Positions 1 through 11,466 of a stretch of 63,027 nucleotides of DNA are shown in pieces. The DNA is from Rivibacter subsaxonicus (GTDB taxonomy: Bacteria > Pseudomonadota > Gammaproteobacteria > Burkholderiales > Burkholderiaceae_C). Within the stretch, counting starts at the first letter, position 1. Each line of letters opens with the position of its first letter. The notes beneath the pieces were generated by a model, which was given only the letters and a program-made list of their open reading frames with translations, made no database searches and was not told the origin of the DNA. A program made the position numbers and the translations under genes. The stretch is taken from positions 1 to 63,027 of the forward strand of contig NZ_SHKP01000011.1 of NCBI RefSeq assembly GCF_004217215.1, given 5' to 3'.

Positions 1-90
1 GCGGTGAAGGCCGCGATGATGCAGTACAAGTGCGTGGCCGGCGCCGGCGAGGTGCGTGCGGTGCAGGAGTTCAGCTTCAAGATCGACTGA
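1..90 (+). CDS. C-terminal fragment of an unidentified protein
   Basis: The window opens inside a reading frame that ends in TGA at 88-90 and gives 29 residues ending EFSFKID. The gene starts upstream of the window. The short tail, with alternating hydrophobic residues after a basic and alanine-rich segment, loosely recalls the C-terminal strand of TonB-type energy transducers, but it is too short to assign. A strong terminator follows 46 bases later, so this is the last gene of its transcript. Confidence 0.5.
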   Translation, partial: AVKAAMMQYKCVAGAGEVRAVQEFSFKID

Positions 91-136
91 CGAGCACTCG
101 CGCTTTGCCGAGGCGCGGCTTCGGCAGCGCCAACGA

Positions 137-162
137 AAAGGGCCACCGAGAGGTGGCCCTTT
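137..162. terminator. Bidirectional Rho-independent terminator
   Basis: A perfect 11-bp stem (AAAGGGCCACC / GGTGGCCCTTT) closes on a GAGA tetraloop and is followed on the plus strand by TTTGCTTT. On the minus strand the stem also ends in CCCTTTT. It lies between two converging units, the plus-strand gene ending at 90 and the minus-strand pair ending at 188, and can serve both. Confidence 0.85.
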
Positions 163-187
163 GCTTTAGGTCGCGCTTGATCGCGGC

Positions 188-382
188 TCAGTCGCCTTTC
201 AGGCGCTTGACGATCGCGGCGCCGGTGAGCAACTCGAGTTGCGTCTCGAGGCGGATCACGCGGCCGGTGAGCTCTTCCAGCTTCTGCTGATGAAGCTTGA
301 GGGCCTCGGACTGCCGCGTCACCTTGTCCTCAAGCTTGATCATCGAGGTCAGCGCGCCCCAGACGCGTTCGGTGACTCCCAT
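188..382 (-). CDS. Small coiled-coil protein
   Basis: This 64-residue acidic/basic protein of unknown function is dominated by a heptad-like helix, roughly residues 15-55 (KLEDKVTRQSEALKLHQQ and following), which suggests a coiled coil or helical dimer. Its ATG overlaps the stop of the upstream ribbon-helix-helix gene (TGATG), so the two are very probably translated together. A strong terminator follows. The pairing suggests that it acts with the upstream DNA-binding protein, but that is inference from position only. Confidence 0.6.
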   Translation of the reverse strand: MGVTERVWGALTSMIKLEDKVTRQSEALKLHQQKLEELTGRVIRLETQLELLTGAAIVKRLKGD

Positions 383-708
383 CAGGCGGCCTTGCGTGAC
401 ACTGAACGTGGCGCCGCGCGGCGCGGCCCGGCGCCAGCGGCCTTGGCCTCCATCGCGGCAATGCGCTTGTTGCTGGCTTCGATGAAGTCGAGGGCGTCAT
501 CGATCGAGGCCGCGGCCCGCTCGGCGGCCGCCTTGGCTGCATCGGCCAGCGTCGCCAGTTCCTCGTCGGCCTCGGCCGACTGGTAGGCAAAGGCGCCGCG
601 CCGCATCAGTTCGGCGATCGGCAGGTCGAGCTTCCTGGCCTTGGCGACGATGGCCTTCTTGTCCTCGGCCGTGGTCTGGACCACGATGCGTTCGACGGCT
701 TCGGCCAT
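382..708 (-). CDS. Ribbon-helix-helix-like DNA-binding protein
   Basis: This 108-residue protein has an N-terminal segment (residues 6-40, ERIVVQTTAEDKKAIVAKA and following) with the pattern of a ribbon-helix-helix fold: a short beta strand, then two helices containing LDLPIAELMRRGA. An Ala/Glu-rich helical region and a basic tail (PRRAAPRSVSRKAA) follow. The start is supported by AGGAGA about 4-5 bases upstream. It lies just downstream of glnD but has its own promoter-like sequence whose -10 box sits inside a perfect inverted repeat, which suggests autoregulation. It resembles plasmid or partition-type regulators and antitoxins in design, but no toxin is visible. The target is unknown. Confidence 0.65.
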   Translation of the reverse strand: MAEAVERIVVQTTAEDKKAIVAKARKLDLPIAELMRRGAFAYQSAEADEELATLADAAKAAAERAAASIDDALDFIEASNKRIAAMEAKAAGAGPRRAAPRSVSRKAA

Positions 709-730
709 GAGGTCTCCTGGATGGCGTGTG

Positions 731-767
731 ACATGTACAGTGTATGTACATGTCGGGTGCTATGCAA
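731..767 (-). promoter_or_regulatory. Promoter with overlapping inverted-repeat operator
   Basis: On the minus strand TTGCAT (767-762) and TACACT (744-739) are separated by exactly 17 bases, a plausible sigma-70 promoter for the ribbon-helix-helix gene starting at 708. ACATGTAC (731-738) and GTACATGT (746-753) form a perfect 8-bp inverted repeat with a 7-base centre covering the whole -10 box. Binding there would block RNA polymerase. The -35 box overlaps the last bases of glnD. The small DNA-binding protein encoded next is the obvious candidate ligand (inference). Confidence 0.6.
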
Positions 768-3363
768 TCGCGTCGAGCAATTCGCTCTCGATCTCGAGCT
801 GGCGCCTGTTCTGCTGCAGCGAGGCGCCGTCGACCAGGAAGGTGTCCTCGACCCGCTCGCCCAGCGTCGTGATCTTGGCCAGTTGCAGGTTGATCTCGTG
901 CCGGGCCAGCACGCGTGCGATCGCGTAGAGCAGCCCGGAGCGGTCGCTGGCCGAGACCGTGAGCAGCCAGCGCTGCGCGCGCTCATCGGGCCGCAGCGAG
1001 ACGCGCGGCGTGACCGGGAAGCTGCGCACCCGCCGCGACAGCCGCCCGCGGCTGGGCTCGGGCAGGGCCTCGTCGGTCGCCAGGGCCTTGCCGAGTTGCG
1101 TCTCGACCAGCGAGATCAGGTCGCGATAGCTCATGTCCTGGTTCTTGTCGATGTGCGGCGAGATGACCTGGAAGGTGTCGAGCGCGTAGCCGGTGCGCGT
1201 GGTGTGGATCTTGGCGTCGAGGATGTTGAACGCGGCCTGGTCGAAGTAGCCGCAGATGCGGGCGAAGAGGTCGGGCCGGTCGGGCGCATAGACCAGCACC
1301 TGCAGGCCTTCGCCGATCGGGCTCGGCCGCGCGCGCACCACCGCCGCCAGGCTCTGGACATGGCGATGCAGCGAGCGCGCGTGCCAGGCGATGTCGGCCG
1401 CGTCGTGGCGCGCGAAATAGCTGATCTCGAGCGTGTCCCACAGCGCCTGCTCGGTGCCGGGCAGCAGCGAGTAGAGGTTGAGCACATGCCGCGCCTCCTG
1501 CTTGCGGGCCTCGATCTCGGCCTCGGCGTTCGGCTTGGCGCCGCCCAGCGCGCGCAGCGTGGTGCGGTAGAGGTCCTCGAGCAGCTTGCTCTTCCACGCA
1601 TTCCAGACCTTGGGGCTGGTGCCGCGGATGTCGGCCACCGTGAGCAGGTACAGCGCCACCAGCCGCCGCGGGCTGCCGACCTTGCGCGCGAAGGCGCCGA
1701 TCACCTCGGGGTCAGACAGGTCTTCCTTCTGCGCGATGCGGCTCATCGTCAGGTGCTCGCGCACCAGGAACTCGACCAGCTGCGCGTCCTCGCGCTCGAT
1801 GCCGTGGTCACGACAGAAGCGCCGCACCTCGGTGCCACCGAGCTCGGAGTGGTCGCCGCCACGACCCTTGGCAACGTCGTGGAACAGGGCGGCGATGTAG
1901 AGCAGCCAGGGCTTGTCGAAGCCGGCCGCGAGCTGCGAGCAGAACGGGTACTCGTGAGCGTGCTCGGGGATGAAGAAGCGCCGCACGTTGCGCAGCACCA
2001 TCAGGATGTGCTGGTCCACGGTGTAGACGTGGAACAGGTCATGCTGCATCTGGCCGACGATGCGCCGGAACACCCACAGGTAGCGCCCCAGCACCGAGGT
2101 CTGGTTCATCAGCCTGAAGGCGTGGGTCTGTCCCTGCGGCGCCTGCAGGATCTGCATGAACAGCGCGCGGTTGGCCGGGTCGATCCGGAACTTGCCATCC
2201 ATCAGCTCGCGCGAGTTGTAGAGCGCGCGCAGCGTGCGTGCCGACAGCCCCTTGATGCCGACCGATTGCTGGAAGACCAGGAAGGTTTCGAGGATGGCGT
2301 GGCGGTCGCGCTGGTAGAGATCGTCGCTGGCAACCTCAAGCATGCCGCCGCGGTCGAAGAACTTCTCGCTGATCGGCCGCATCGGCGCGTCCTGCGAACC
2401 GCTGACCCGCTCCTCGATGTTGAGCATCAGGATCTGGTTGAGCTGGGTCACCGCCTTCGCGGCCCAGTAGTAGCGGTGCATCAGCGCCTCGGAGGCGCGC
2501 CGTTCGCGGGTGTGCTCGTAGCCGAAGCTCTCGGCCACCGCGGTCTGCAGGTCGAACACGAGTCGGTCTTCGCGCCGTCCGGCCACCATGTGCAGGCGCG
2601 CGCGGATCAGCTTGAGCACGCCCTCGTTGCGCTGCAGTTGCTTGACTTCGAAGGGCGTGGCCAGGCCCTTGGCAGCCAGCTGCTGCCAGGTCTTGCCGAG
2701 CCCTGCCGCGCGCGCGACCCAGATCAGGATCTGCAGGTCGCGCAGCCCGCCCGGGCTTTCCTTGCAGTTGGGCTCGAGCGAGTAGGGCGTGTCCTCGTAC
2801 TTCACGTGGCGCTGGCGCATCTCCAGCGTCTTGGCGCGCAGGAAGGCGCTCGGGTCGAGCGTCTCGGCGTGGGCGCGACGGAAGCGGTCGAACAGGCGCT
2901 TGCTGCCGGCCAGCAGGCGGCTCTCCATCAGCGCGGTCTGGACCGTGACATCGCGCTCGGCCTCGCGCACGCAGTCGGCCACGGTGCGCACGCTCGAGCC
3001 GATCTCGAGGCCGATGTCCCAGCATGCCGTGATGAAGGCTTCGATCGCCGCGTTCAGCGCCGCGTCGTGATCGTCATCAGGCAGCAGCACGACGACGTCG
3101 ACATCGGAGTAGGGAAACAGCTCGCCGCGGCCATAGCCGCCGACCGCCATCAGCGCCGCGGTGCGGGGCAAGCCCGACTGGGACCACAGGGTCTGCAGGC
3201 ACTCGTCGACGTGGCGGGCCAGGTCGCGCAGCAGGCGACCGGCCGCCGAGGTGGTCGGGCGGGCGGCCGCGAAGGCCGCCAGCAGCTCGGCCTTGCCGTC
3301 GCGCAGGCGTGCCTTCAGCGCCGGCAACGCAACCGGCGCGGGCGTCTCGATCAGGGCCGACAT
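760..3363 (-). CDS. glnD: PII uridylyltransferase/uridylyl-removing enzyme GlnD
   Basis: This 867-residue bifunctional nitrogen sensor uridylylates PII (GlnB/GlnK) when glutamine is low and removes UMP when it is high. The nucleotidyltransferase motif [15 protein letters not shown] lies at about residues 75-89 with its metal-binding aspartates. An HD hydrolase motif ([16 protein letters not shown]) lies near 490, and two C-terminal ACT domains lie near 684-725 and 794-830. The order and length fit the family. The ATG at 3363 ([10 protein letters not shown]) lies 32 bases after the map stop, so map-glnD is probably one transcript. The frame stays open far upstream through map and antisense to purL, but that is a high-GC artefact. 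Confidence 0.95.
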   Translation of the reverse strand: MSALIETPAPVALPALKARLRDGKAELLAAFAAARPTTSAAGRLLRDLARHVDECLQTLWSQSGLPRTAALMAVGGYGRGELFPYSDVDVVVLLPDDDHDAALNAAIEAFITACWDIGLEIGSSVRTVADCVREAERDVTVQTALMESRLLAGSKRLFDRFRRAHAETLDPSAFLRAKTLEMRQRHVKYEDTPYSLEPNCKESPGGLRDLQILIWVARAAGLGKTWQQLAAKGLATPFEVKQLQRNEGVLKLIRARLHMVAGRREDRLVFDLQTAVAESFGYEHTRERRASEALMHRYYWAAKAVTQLNQILMLNIEERVSGSQDAPMRPISEKFFDRGGMLEVASDDLYQRDRHAILETFLVFQQSVGIKGLSARTLRALYNSRELMDGKFRIDPANRALFMQILQAPQGQTHAFRLMNQTSVLGRYLWVFRRIVGQMQHDLFHVYTVDQHILMVLRNVRRFFIPEHAHEYPFCSQLAAGFDKPWLLYIAALFHDVAKGRGGDHSELGGTEVRRFCRDHGIEREDAQLVEFLVREHLTMSRIAQKEDLSDPEVIGAFARKVGSPRRLVALYLLTVADIRGTSPKVWNAWKSKLLEDLYRTTLRALGGAKPNAEAEIEARKQEARHVLNLYSLLPGTEQALWDTLEISYFARHDAADIAWHARSLHRHVQSLAAVVRARPSPIGEGLQVLVYAPDRPDLFARICGYFDQAAFNILDAKIHTTRTGYALDTFQVISPHIDKNQDMSYRDLISLVETQLGKALATDEALPEPSRGRLSRRVRSFPVTPRVSLRPDERAQRWLLTVSASDRSGLLYAIARVLARHEINLQLAKITTLGERVEDTFLVDGASLQQNRRQLEIESELLDAIA

Positions 3364-3395
3364 CGGCGCTGTGCGCTCGCTGCTCGGGGCAGAAC

Positions 3396-4220
3396 TCAGG
3401 CGGCGGCGGTCGCCGCGCTGCCGCTGATGAAGGCCGGCGGCGGCGGGCTGCCGGCCGAGAGCGTGAACACCTCGTAGCCGGTCTCGGTGACCAGCACCGT
3501 GTGTTCCCACTGGGCCGAGAGCGAGCGGTCCTTGGTGACGATGGTCCAGCCATCGCCCATCTCGCGGATCTCGCGGCGGCCGGCGTTGACCATCGGCTCG
3601 ATCGTGAACACCATGCCCGGCACCAGTTCCTCGAGCGTGCCGGGGCGGCCGTAGTGCAGCACCTGCGGCTCCTCGTGGAACTTGCTGCCGATGCCATGGC
3701 CGCAGAACTCGCGCACGATCGAGAAGCCCTGGTTCTCGGTGAAGGTCTGGATCGCGTGGCCGATGTCTCCCAGCCGCACGCCGGGCCGGACCTTGGCGAT
3801 GCCCTTCCACATCGCCTCGTAGGTGATGCTGCACAGCCGCCTGGCCGCGATGCCACCTTCGCCGACGATGTACATGCGGCTGGTGTCTCCGTGCCAGCCG
3901 TCCTTGATGACGGTGACGTCGATGTTGACGATGTCGCCGTTCTTGAGCACCTTGTCGTTCGGAATGCCGTGGCAGACCTGATGGTTGACCGAGGTGCAGA
4001 TCGACTTGGGGTAGGGCGTGTAGCCCGGCGGCGCGTAGTTCAGCGGCGCTGGGATCGCCTGCTGCACGTGCACGATGTGGTCGTGGGCCAGCTTGTCGAG
4101 CTGCTCGGTGGTGATGCCTGGCTTGACATGCGGCGTGAGCATGTCCAGCACCTCGGAGGCCAGGCGGCCGGCCACGCGCATGAGTTCGATGTCGGCGGCG
4201 GTCTTGATCGTGATCGTCAT
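3396..4220 (-). CDS. map: Methionine aminopeptidase, type I
   Basis: This 274-residue cytosolic metalloprotease removes the initiator methionine from nascent proteins. The dimetal ligands are visible in order: D in [16 protein letters not shown], the second D in GDTS, H in [14 protein letters not shown] in TIEPMVN and E in WEHTVLV. The substrate-side His is in CHGIPND. The start [12 protein letters not shown] fits the family, and a longer in-frame upstream start at 4496 would run into purL. It has a slightly extended Pro/Ala-rich C-terminus (after about residue 255). It is divergent from purL and upstream of glnD. Confidence 0.95.
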   Translation of the reverse strand: MTITIKTAADIELMRVAGRLASEVLDMLTPHVKPGITTEQLDKLAHDHIVHVQQAIPAPLNYAPPGYTPYPKSICTSVNHQVCHGIPNDKVLKNGDIVNIDVTVIKDGWHGDTSRMYIVGEGGIAARRLCSITYEAMWKGIAKVRPGVRLGDIGHAIQTFTENQGFSIVREFCGHGIGSKFHEEPQVLHYGRPGTLEELVPGMVFTIEPMVNAGRREIREMGDGWTIVTKDRSLSAQWEHTVLVTETGYEVFTLSAGSPPPPAFISGSAATAAA

Positions 4221-4320
4221 GCCCGTGATTATCCCACCGGCCCCGTAAAATCGCGGGTTTACGCGAAAGCCTCCACAAGAGGATTCGCAGCCATCGCCTC
4301 CCATCGCAAGCCCGGCCCTC

Positions 4321-7300
4321 ATGTCCTCCCCCAAGCACCTGAACCACTTCGAGGGCGGCAACGCACTCTCCACCTTTCGTGCCCAGGCGCTGCTGCCCAG
4401 GCTGCAGGCGGCCTGCACGCGCGTTGTCGGCGTTTCGGCGCGCCATGTGCACTGGGTCTGGACCGACGCGCCGCTGGCCGGTGCCGAGCGCAACAAGCTC
4501 GCGGCGCTGCTGGACTACGGCGATGCGGTGGCGAGTCCTCAGGATGGCGCGCTGGTGGTCGTGATGCCGCGCCTGGGCACGCTCTCGCCCTGGGCCAGCA
4601 AGGCCAGCGACATCGCCCACAACTGCGGTCTCGCCTCGGTGCACCGGGTCGAACGCGTCACCGAGTTCAGGCTCGCGCTCAGGAGCGGCCTGCTCGGTGC
4701 GGTCACGGGTGGCCCGAAGGCGCTGAGCGGCGACGAGCTCCAGGCCTGTGCCGCGCTGCTGCATGACCGCATGACCGAGAGCGTGGCCTTCGAGCGTGAG
4801 GCCGCGGTGCACCTGTTCGACGAGCAGCCGGCGCAGCCGCTGGCGCATGTGGACCTCCTGGGCGCCGGCCGCGGCGCGCTCGTTGCCGCCAACACCGAGT
4901 TCGGCCTGGCGCTGTCCGACGACGAGATCGACTACCTGGTGACGGCCTTCACCAGGCTCGGCCGCAACCCGAGCGACGTCGAGCTGATGATGTTCGCGCA
5001 GGCCAACAGCGAGCATTGCCGCCACAAGATCTTCAACGCGAAGTTCACGATCGACGGCCAGGAGCAGCCGCTGTCGATGTTTGGGATGATCCGCAACACC
5101 GAGAAGGCGAGCCCGCAGCACACCATCGTCGCCTACAACGACAACGCCTCGGTGATGGAGGGCGGCCTCGCCGAGCGCTGGCTGCCGCAGGGTTTCACCA
5201 ACGCGCCGGTCTACGGCCCGCGCGTCGAGACGACCCATGTGTTGATGAAGGTCGAGACCCACAACCATCCGACCGCGATCTCGCCGTTCCCTGGCGCCTC
5301 CACCGGCGCCGGCGGCGAGATCCGCGACGAGGGCGCCACCGGCCGCGGTGCGCGGCCCAAGGCGGGGCTGACCGGCTTCTCGGTCGGCAACCTGAACCTG
5401 CCCGGCACCGACGAACCGTGGGAGCGGGTGAAGATCGGCAAGCCCGAGCACATCGCCAGTCCGCTGCAGATCATGACCGAGGGCCCGCTCGGCGGCGCGG
5501 CCTTCAACAACGAGTTCGGCCGGCCCAACCTGGCCGGCTACTTCCGCGTCTGGGAGCAGGACGTGGCCGGCGTGCAGCGCGGCTATCACAAGCCGATCAT
5601 GATCGCCGGCGGCCTGGGCTCGATCAGCGCGGCACAGACCAAGAAGCTGCAGTTCGCGGCCGGCACGCTGCTGATCCAGCTCGGTGGTCCCGGCATGCGC
5701 ATCGGCATGGGCGGCGGCGCGGCCAGCTCGATGGCAGCCGGCACCAACACCGCGGCACTCGACTTCGACTCGGTGCAGCGCGGCAACCCCGAGATCCAGC
5801 GTCGCGCGCAGGAGGTCATCAACCACTGCTGGGCGCTGGGCGACAACAACCCGATCGTCGCGATCCACGATGTCGGCGCCGGCGGCATTAGCAACGCCTT
5901 CCCGGAACTGGTCGACGGCGCCGGCAAGGGCGCGCTGTTCGACCTGCGGAAGGTCCCGCTCGAGGAGAGCGGCCTGGCACCCAAGGAAATCTGGTGCAAC
6001 GAGAGCCAGGAGCGCTACACGCTGGCGGTGAACCCCGACCTGCTGCCGCTGTTCACGCAGATGTGCGAGCGCGAGCGCTGCCCCTTCGGCATCGTCGGTG
6101 TCGCCACCGATGACCCGACGCTGATCCTCGAGGACGGCCCCGGCGGCGAGCGCGTGATCGACATGCCGATGGAGGTGCTGCTCGGCAAGCCGCCGAAGGT
6201 GCATCGCGACGTCCGGCGTGTAGCGCGCGCCGAGAAGCCGCTGGATCTCACCGGCGTCAGGCTCGACGACGTGGCCTTCAGCGTGCTGCGCCATCCGACC
6301 GTGGCCTCCAAGCGCTTCCTGGTGACGATCGGCGACCGCACGGTCGGTGGCCTCAATCACCGCGACCAGATGGTCGGCCCGTGGCAGGTGCCGGTGGCCG
6401 ACTGCGCCGTCACGCTGGCCGACTACACGGGCTTCCGCGGCGAGGCGATGAGCATGGGCGAGCGCACGCCGCTGGCCGCGCTGGACGCGCCGGCCTCGGG
6501 CCGGATGGCGGTGGCCGAGAGCATCACCAACCTGCTCGCGGCGCCGATCGAGCTCTCTCGCGTCAAGCTCAGTGCCAACTGGATGGCGGCCTGCGGCGAG
6601 CCGGGCGAGGACGCCGCGCTCTACGAGACGGTCAAGGCGGTCGGCATGGAGCTGTGCCCGGCGCTCGGCGTCGGCATCCCGGTCGGCAAGGATTCTCTTT
6701 CGATGCGCACGCGCTGGAGCGAAGGCGGCGAGGCCAAACAGGTCACCGCGCCGGTGAGCCTGATCGTCACCGCCTTCGCCTCGCTCGACGACGTGCGGCC
6801 CACGCTGACGCCGCAACTGCAGCCGGGCGACACCAGCCTGGTGCTGGTCGACCTCGGCAATGGTCGCAATCGCATGGCCGGCTCGATGCTGGCCCAGGTG
6901 CTGAACCAGTTCGGCGATGAAGTCCCCGATCTCGACGACCCGCAGTGCCTGAAGGCGCTGGTCGCCGCGATCAACGAACTGCGCGGCGCCGGCCATCTGC
7001 TGGCCTATCACGACCGCAGCGACGGCGGCCTGTGGGCTGCCGCCTGCGAGATGGCTTTTGCCGGACACACCGGCCTGAGCCTCAACGTCGACCTGCTGGT
7101 CACCGAGAGCGACGGCATCAAGGACAGCCGCGCCGAATTCGGCGACTCCAAGAACTGGGCCGGCCAGGTGAGCGAACGCCGCAACGAGCTCACGCTCAAG
7201 GCGCTGTTCAACGAGGAACTCGGTGCCCTGATTCAGGTGCCGACAGCGCAGCGCGACGCGGTGATGGCGGTGCTGCGCAAGCATGGCCTCTCGCAGCACA

Positions 7301-8322
7301 GCCACGTGGTCGGCAAGCCCAACGACAAGGGCATCGTCGAGGTCTGGCGTGACGCGAAGACCGTGTTCGCCGCACCGCTGCGCGAGCTTCAGCAGAGCTG
7401 GGACGAGGTCAGCTGGCGCATCGCGCGGCTGCGCGACAACCCGGCCTGCGCCGACAGCGAGCATGAGCACGCGGGCCGCTCCGACGACGCCGGCCTGCAC
7501 CTGAAGCTCGGCTTCGATCCGGCCGAGGACGTGGCGGCGCCCTTCATCAACGGTGGCGCGCGGCCGAAGCTGGCGATCCTGCGCGAGCAGGGCGTCAACT
7601 CGCATGTGGAGATGAGCCGTGCGATGCACATCGCCGGCTTCGACACCTACGACGTCCACATGAGCGACCTGCAGGCTGGCCGTGCCCGGCTCGAGCAGTT
7701 CAAGGGCTTCATCGCCTGCGGCGGCTTCAGCTACGGCGACACGCTCGGTGCCGGCGAGGGATGGGCCCGCTCGGTGATGTTCAACCCGGCTCTGGCAGAG
7801 CAGTTCGCGGCCTTCTTCGGGCGCACCGACAGCTTCGCGCTCGGCGTCTGCAACGGCTGCCAGATGATGGCGGCTCTCAGCCCGATCATTCCGGGCGCGC
7901 AGGACTGGCCCAAGTTCACCCGCAACAGGAGCGAGCAGTTCGAGGCGCGGCTGAGCATGGTCGAGGTGCTGGAAAGCCCGAGCCTGTTCTTTCAGGGCAT
8001 GGAGGGCAGCCGCATGCCGATTGCCGTCGCCCACGGCGAGGGCTACGCCGACTTCTCGCAGCGCGGTGACGCCGCCAAGGTGCAGCGCGCGATGCGCTTC
8101 GTCGACAACGCGGGCAAGCCGGCCGAGGCCTATCCCGCCAACCCCAACGGCAGCCCCGACGGCCTGACCGCGGTCACCACCGCCGACGGCCGCTTCACCG
8201 TGCTGATGCCGCACCCCGAGCGCGTGTTCCGCAACATCCAGATGAGTTGGACCAGCGGCGATCGCAGCGAGCTCAGCCCGTGGATGCGGATGTTCCGCAA
8301 CGCGCGCAAGTGGGTGGGTTGA
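4321..8322 (+). CDS. purL: Phosphoribosylformylglycinamidine synthase (large type)
   Basis: This 1333-residue cytosolic enzyme of purine synthesis converts FGAR, glutamine and ATP to FGAM. The length is that of the single-chain proteobacterial form, with an N-terminal domain, two AIRS-like ATP-binding halves and a C-terminal class I glutaminase. Visible motifs include [18 protein letters not shown] in the FGAM synthetase core, the glutaminase nucleophile in GVCNGCQMM near residue 1177, and the His/Glu of [12 protein letters not shown] close to the end. It is monocistronic: map diverges 100 bases upstream and a convergent gene starts 15 bases downstream, with no terminator between. Confidence 0.97.
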   Translation: MSSPKHLNHFEGGNALSTFRAQALLPRLQAACTRVVGVSARHVHWVWTDAPLAGAERNKLAALLDYGDAVASPQDGALVVVMPRLGTLSPWASKASDIAHNCGLASVHRVERVTEFRLALRSGLLGAVTGGPKALSGDELQACAALLHDRMTESVAFEREAAVHLFDEQPAQPLAHVDLLGAGRGALVAANTEFGLALSDDEIDYLVTAFTRLGRNPSDVELMMFAQANSEHCRHKIFNAKFTIDGQEQPLSMFGMIRNTEKASPQHTIVAYNDNASVMEGGLAERWLPQGFTNAPVYGPRVETTHVLMKVETHNHPTAISPFPGASTGAGGEIRDEGATGRGARPKAGLTGFSVGNLNLPGTDEPWERVKIGKPEHIASPLQIMTEGPLGGAAFNNEFGRPNLAGYFRVWEQDVAGVQRGYHKPIMIAGGLGSISAAQTKKLQFAAGTLLIQLGGPGMRIGMGGGAASSMAAGTNTAALDFDSVQRGNPEIQRRAQEVINHCWALGDNNPIVAIHDVGAGGISNAFPELVDGAGKGALFDLRKVPLEESGLAPKEIWCNESQERYTLAVNPDLLPLFTQMCERERCPFGIVGVATDDPTLILEDGPGGERVIDMPMEVLLGKPPKVHRDVRRVARAEKPLDLTGVRLDDVAFSVLRHPTVASKRFLVTIGDRTVGGLNHRDQMVGPWQVPVADCAVTLADYTGFRGEAMSMGERTPLAALDAPASGRMAVAESITNLLAAPIELSRVKLSANWMAACGEPGEDAALYETVKAVGMELCPALGVGIPVGKDSLSMRTRWSEGGEAKQVTAPVSLIVTAFASLDDVRPTLTPQLQPGDTSLVLVDLGNGRNRMAGSMLAQVLNQFGDEVPDLDDPQCLKALVAAINELRGAGHLLAYHDRSDGGLWAAACEMAFAGHTGLSLNVDLLVTESDGIKDSRAEFGDSKNWAGQVSERRNELTLKALFNEELGALIQVPTAQRDAVMAVLRKHGLSQHSHVVGKPNDKGIVEVWRDAKTVFAAPLRELQQSWDEVSWRIARLRDNPACADSEHEHAGRSDDAGLHLKLGFDPAEDVAAPFINGGARPKLAILREQGVNSHVEMSRAMHIAGFDTYDVHMSDLQAGRARLEQFKGFIACGGFSYGDTLGAGEGWARSVMFNPALAEQFAAFFGRTDSFALGVCNGCQMMAALSPIIPGAQDWPKFTRNRSEQFEARLSMVEVLESPSLFFQGMEGSRMPIAVAHGEGYADFSQRGDAAKVQRAMRFVDNAGKPAEAYPANPNGSPDGLTAVTTADGRFTVLMPHPERVFRNIQMSWTSGDRSELSPWMRMFRNARKWVG

Positions 8323-8337
8323 GCCCCGCGTGCTGAA

Positions 8338-9354
<1,017 letters not shown>

Positions 9355-9448
9355 GGCCTCAGTGTAGGAAGCTCAGCCTTGTCCCGCAGCGGCCGCGTCC
9401 GATGCCCCCGCTGCCGCCGGGCCTGGCCTGCCGCGAGAATGCACGCCG

Positions 9449-10192
9449 ATGAAAGATGTTGCAGCGCATGCCCCGCGCCACTCGTTGCGCTTCGACCGTC
9501 TCGACGCGCTGCGCGGCTTCGCGCTCGTGTGGATGGCGGTCTTTCACGTCTGCTTCGACCTCGCCCACCTGAAGCTCGTCGACGGCTGGAACTTCTACCG
9601 CGACCCGTTCTGGACCACCCAGCGCAGCATCATCGTCAGCCTGTTCCTGCTCTGCGCCGGCATGGGCCAGGCGATCGCTCATGCGCAAGGGCAGGGTTGG
9701 CCGCGCTTCTGGCGGCGCTGGGCGCAGGTGGCGGGTTGCGCGCTGCTGGTGTCGGCCGGCTCCTGGCTGATGTTCCCGAACAGCTTCATCCACTTCGGCG
9801 TGCTGCACGCCATCGCGGTGATGCTGATCGTGGTGCGGCTCAGTGCCGACTGGGGTCGCTGGCTCTGGCTGGCGGGCTTGATCGCGGTGCTGCTGCCCCA
9901 GTTCGTGCAGCACGAGTTGTTCAACGTCCGCGCGCTCAACTGGACCGGCCTCGTGACCCGCAGGCCGGTCACCGAGGACTACGTGCCGCTGCTGCCGTGG
10001 CTCGGCGTGATGTGGTGGGGCATGGCGCTCGGCCAGGCGCTGCTCGCGCATCGGCCGCAATGGCTGGCCGGGCATCTGGCGCGGCCGTTGCAGCCGCTCG
10101 CCGTGCTCGGACGCTGGAGCCTGAGCTTCTACATGCTGCACCAGCCGGTGCTGATCGGCTTGCTGCTGGCGTGGCGGTGGCTGGCCGGCTGA
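9449..10192 (+). CDS. DUF1624 heparan-alpha-glucosaminide N-acetyltransferase-like membrane protein
   Basis: This 247-residue integral inner-membrane protein has about seven hydrophobic segments. The N-terminal signature RFDRLDALRGFALVWMAVFH (residues 14-33) is typical of the DUF1624/acyltransferase-3-like family, in which a membrane His/Arg pair is thought to move acyl groups across the membrane. HFGVLHAIAVMLI and WSLSFYMLHQPVLIG also match the family. The acceptor is unknown. The gene stands alone and is followed by a hairpin at 10224-10245. Confidence 0.8.
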   Translation: MKDVAAHAPRHSLRFDRLDALRGFALVWMAVFHVCFDLAHLKLVDGWNFYRDPFWTTQRSIIVSLFLLCAGMGQAIAHAQGQGWPRFWRRWAQVAGCALLVSAGSWLMFPNSFIHFGVLHAIAVMLIVVRLSADWGRWLWLAGLIAVLLPQFVQHELFNVRALNWTGLVTRRPVTEDYVPLLPWLGVMWWGMALGQALLAHRPQWLAGHLARPLQPLAVLGRWSLSFYMLHQPVLIGLLLAWRWLAG

Positions 10193-10223
10193 GCATATGA
10201 GCACATGAGCACCACCAATGCAA

Positions 10224-10245
10224 ACGGGCACCCGAAGGTGCCCGT
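10224..10245. terminator. Convergent hairpin, probable terminator
   Basis: ACGGGCACC and GGTGCCCGT form a perfect 9-bp stem with a CGAA loop between the converging genes ending at 10192 and 10266. On the minus strand the stem is followed by TTGCATT, a weak U-tract. On the plus strand no U-run follows. It probably terminates the ppiC-side operon. Confidence 0.55.
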
Positions 10246-10265
10246 CGTGTGGCGCTTGCGCGAGA

Positions 10266-11081
10266 TCAGCTGCCGAACTTGTAGTCGGTCTTGGCCTTGG
10301 TGCGCAGTTCGTCGCGGTAGGCGGCGAGCTTCTGCTGCGTCAGGCGCTGCTGGATCTGCGGCTTGACTTCCTCGATCGGCGGGAAGGTCGCGGCGCGGAT
10401 GTCATCGACCTTGATGATGTGCCAGCCGAACTGGCTCTTCACCGGCGTGTCGGTCATCTGGCCCTTGCCGAGCGCGACCATCGCGTTCGAGAACTCGGGC
10501 ACGTAGCCGCCGGGCGCGGCCCAGTCGAGATCACCGCCCTTGGCGGCCGAGCCGGGGTCCTTGCTGTTCTTCTTGGCCATCTCGTCGAAGCTGGCGCCGC
10601 CCTTGATCATCTTGATGATGCCGATGGCGTCCTCTTCCTTCTCGACCAGGATATGGCGGGCGCGGAATTCCTTGTCGCCGGCCGCGGCCTTGAACTTGTT
10701 GTACTCGGCCAGCACCTCGGCGTCGCTGACCGGGTTGTTCTTCTGGAAGTCGGCGAACAGCTCGCGGATCAGGATCGACTGGCGGGCCAGCTCGATCTGC
10801 TGCCGGTAGTCGGCGCTGGCGCTGAGGCCCTTGCGCTCGGCTTCCTGCATGAAGATCTCGCGCAGCACGACCTCGTCCTTGATCTGCTGCTCGAGTTCGG
10901 GCGTGCGCGGCTGGGCCTGCGGACCCTTGGCGATCTGGTTCAGCAGCACCTCGGCGCGGGCCTTGGGCACCGGCTTGCCGTTGACGACGGCGATGTTCTG
11001 CGCCTGGGCCAGCGCGGGGGCGAGGAGGGCGGCGGCGAAGGCAATCGACGACAGCCGGAGGGCGACAGTGGTGAACTTCAT
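10266..11081 (-). CDS. Periplasmic parvulin-type peptidyl-prolyl isomerase
   Basis: This 271-residue protein has an N-terminal signal peptide (hydrophobic stretch to about residue 27, cleavage likely after AQA). A SurA/PpiC-like helical N-domain follows, and a single rotamase domain starts at RARHILVEKEEDA (about residue 142) and contains the family segments KDPGSAAKGGDLDW, YVPEFSNAMVALGKGQ and SQFGWHIIKVDDIR. It should help fold exported proteins. It is the last gene of the selO-msrB-yciB-bolA unit, 76 bases after bolA. Close relatives are often annotated as PrsA/PpiC-like; the exact substrates are not predictable. Confidence 0.9.
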   Translation of the reverse strand: MKFTTVALRLSSIAFAAALLAPALAQAQNIAVVNGKPVPKARAEVLLNQIAKGPQAQPRTPELEQQIKDEVVLREIFMQEAERKGLSASADYRQQIELARQSILIRELFADFQKNNPVSDAEVLAEYNKFKAAAGDKEFRARHILVEKEEDAIGIIKMIKGGASFDEMAKKNSKDPGSAAKGGDLDWAAPGGYVPEFSNAMVALGKGQMTDTPVKSQFGWHIIKVDDIRAATFPPIEEVKPQIQQRLTQQKLAAYRDELRTKAKTDYKFGS

Positions 11082-11157
11082 GCGAGGCAGGGCTGGTGGT
11101 GGGCGGGGCGCGGTGGATGTCGCCGGCGATGGCCGGCAACGTGGGGGTTCGGGGGCT

Positions 11158-11466
11158 TCAGCGCGGGCCGTTGGCTGCTGCTGCGGCCTCGGCCGGAGTG
11201 AGCGTCTGGAGCGCCAGCGCATGGATGCCGCGATGCATCCAGGGGCCCAGGGCATCATACACAAGGCGATGTCGCGCCACGCGAGGGGAAGCACTGAAGC
11301 GCTCGCTCACGATCTGCGCAAAAAAGTGGCGCCCGCTGGCGGCGCCGGCATGGCCGGCGTGCTGATGGCTGTCATCGCGCACGACGAGTTCGATGGCATC
11401 GGGAAAGGCGCTGCGCAACGCCGCCTCGACCTCGGCCGCGGACGGAAAGGCCGGCTGCGCGCTCAC
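11158..11466 (-). CDS. bolA: BolA family protein
   Basis: This 102-residue BolA/YrbA-type protein (class II KH-like fold) works with monothiol glutaredoxins in iron-sulfur handling and affects cell shape and stress responses in other bacteria. The core is visible as FPDAIELVVRDDSHQHAGH, then GRHFFAQIVSERF, then ARHRLVYDALG. The start is the GTG at 11466 that overlaps the TGA of yciB (GTGA); no ATG is available in frame nearby. The C-terminus is an Ala-rich tail. Confidence 0.88.
   Translation of the reverse strand: MSAQPAFPSAAEVEAALRSAFPDAIELVVRDDSHQHAGHAGAASGRHFFAQIVSERFSASPRVARHRLVYDALGPWMHRGIHALALQTLTPAEAAAAANGPR

Noticed and set aside
4246-4251. TAAAAT as a -10 box for purL, and a TCGCG...CGCGA dyad as a purine operator
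   Set aside because: No convincing -35 at the right distance, and the dyad does not match a purine repressor site I can name.
760-8214. A 2484-codon open frame on the minus strand covering glnD, map and the antisense of purL
   Set aside because: Only the glnD part shows protein-family features; the rest is the mirror of purL and map. Long antisense frames are expected with strong G/C third positions.
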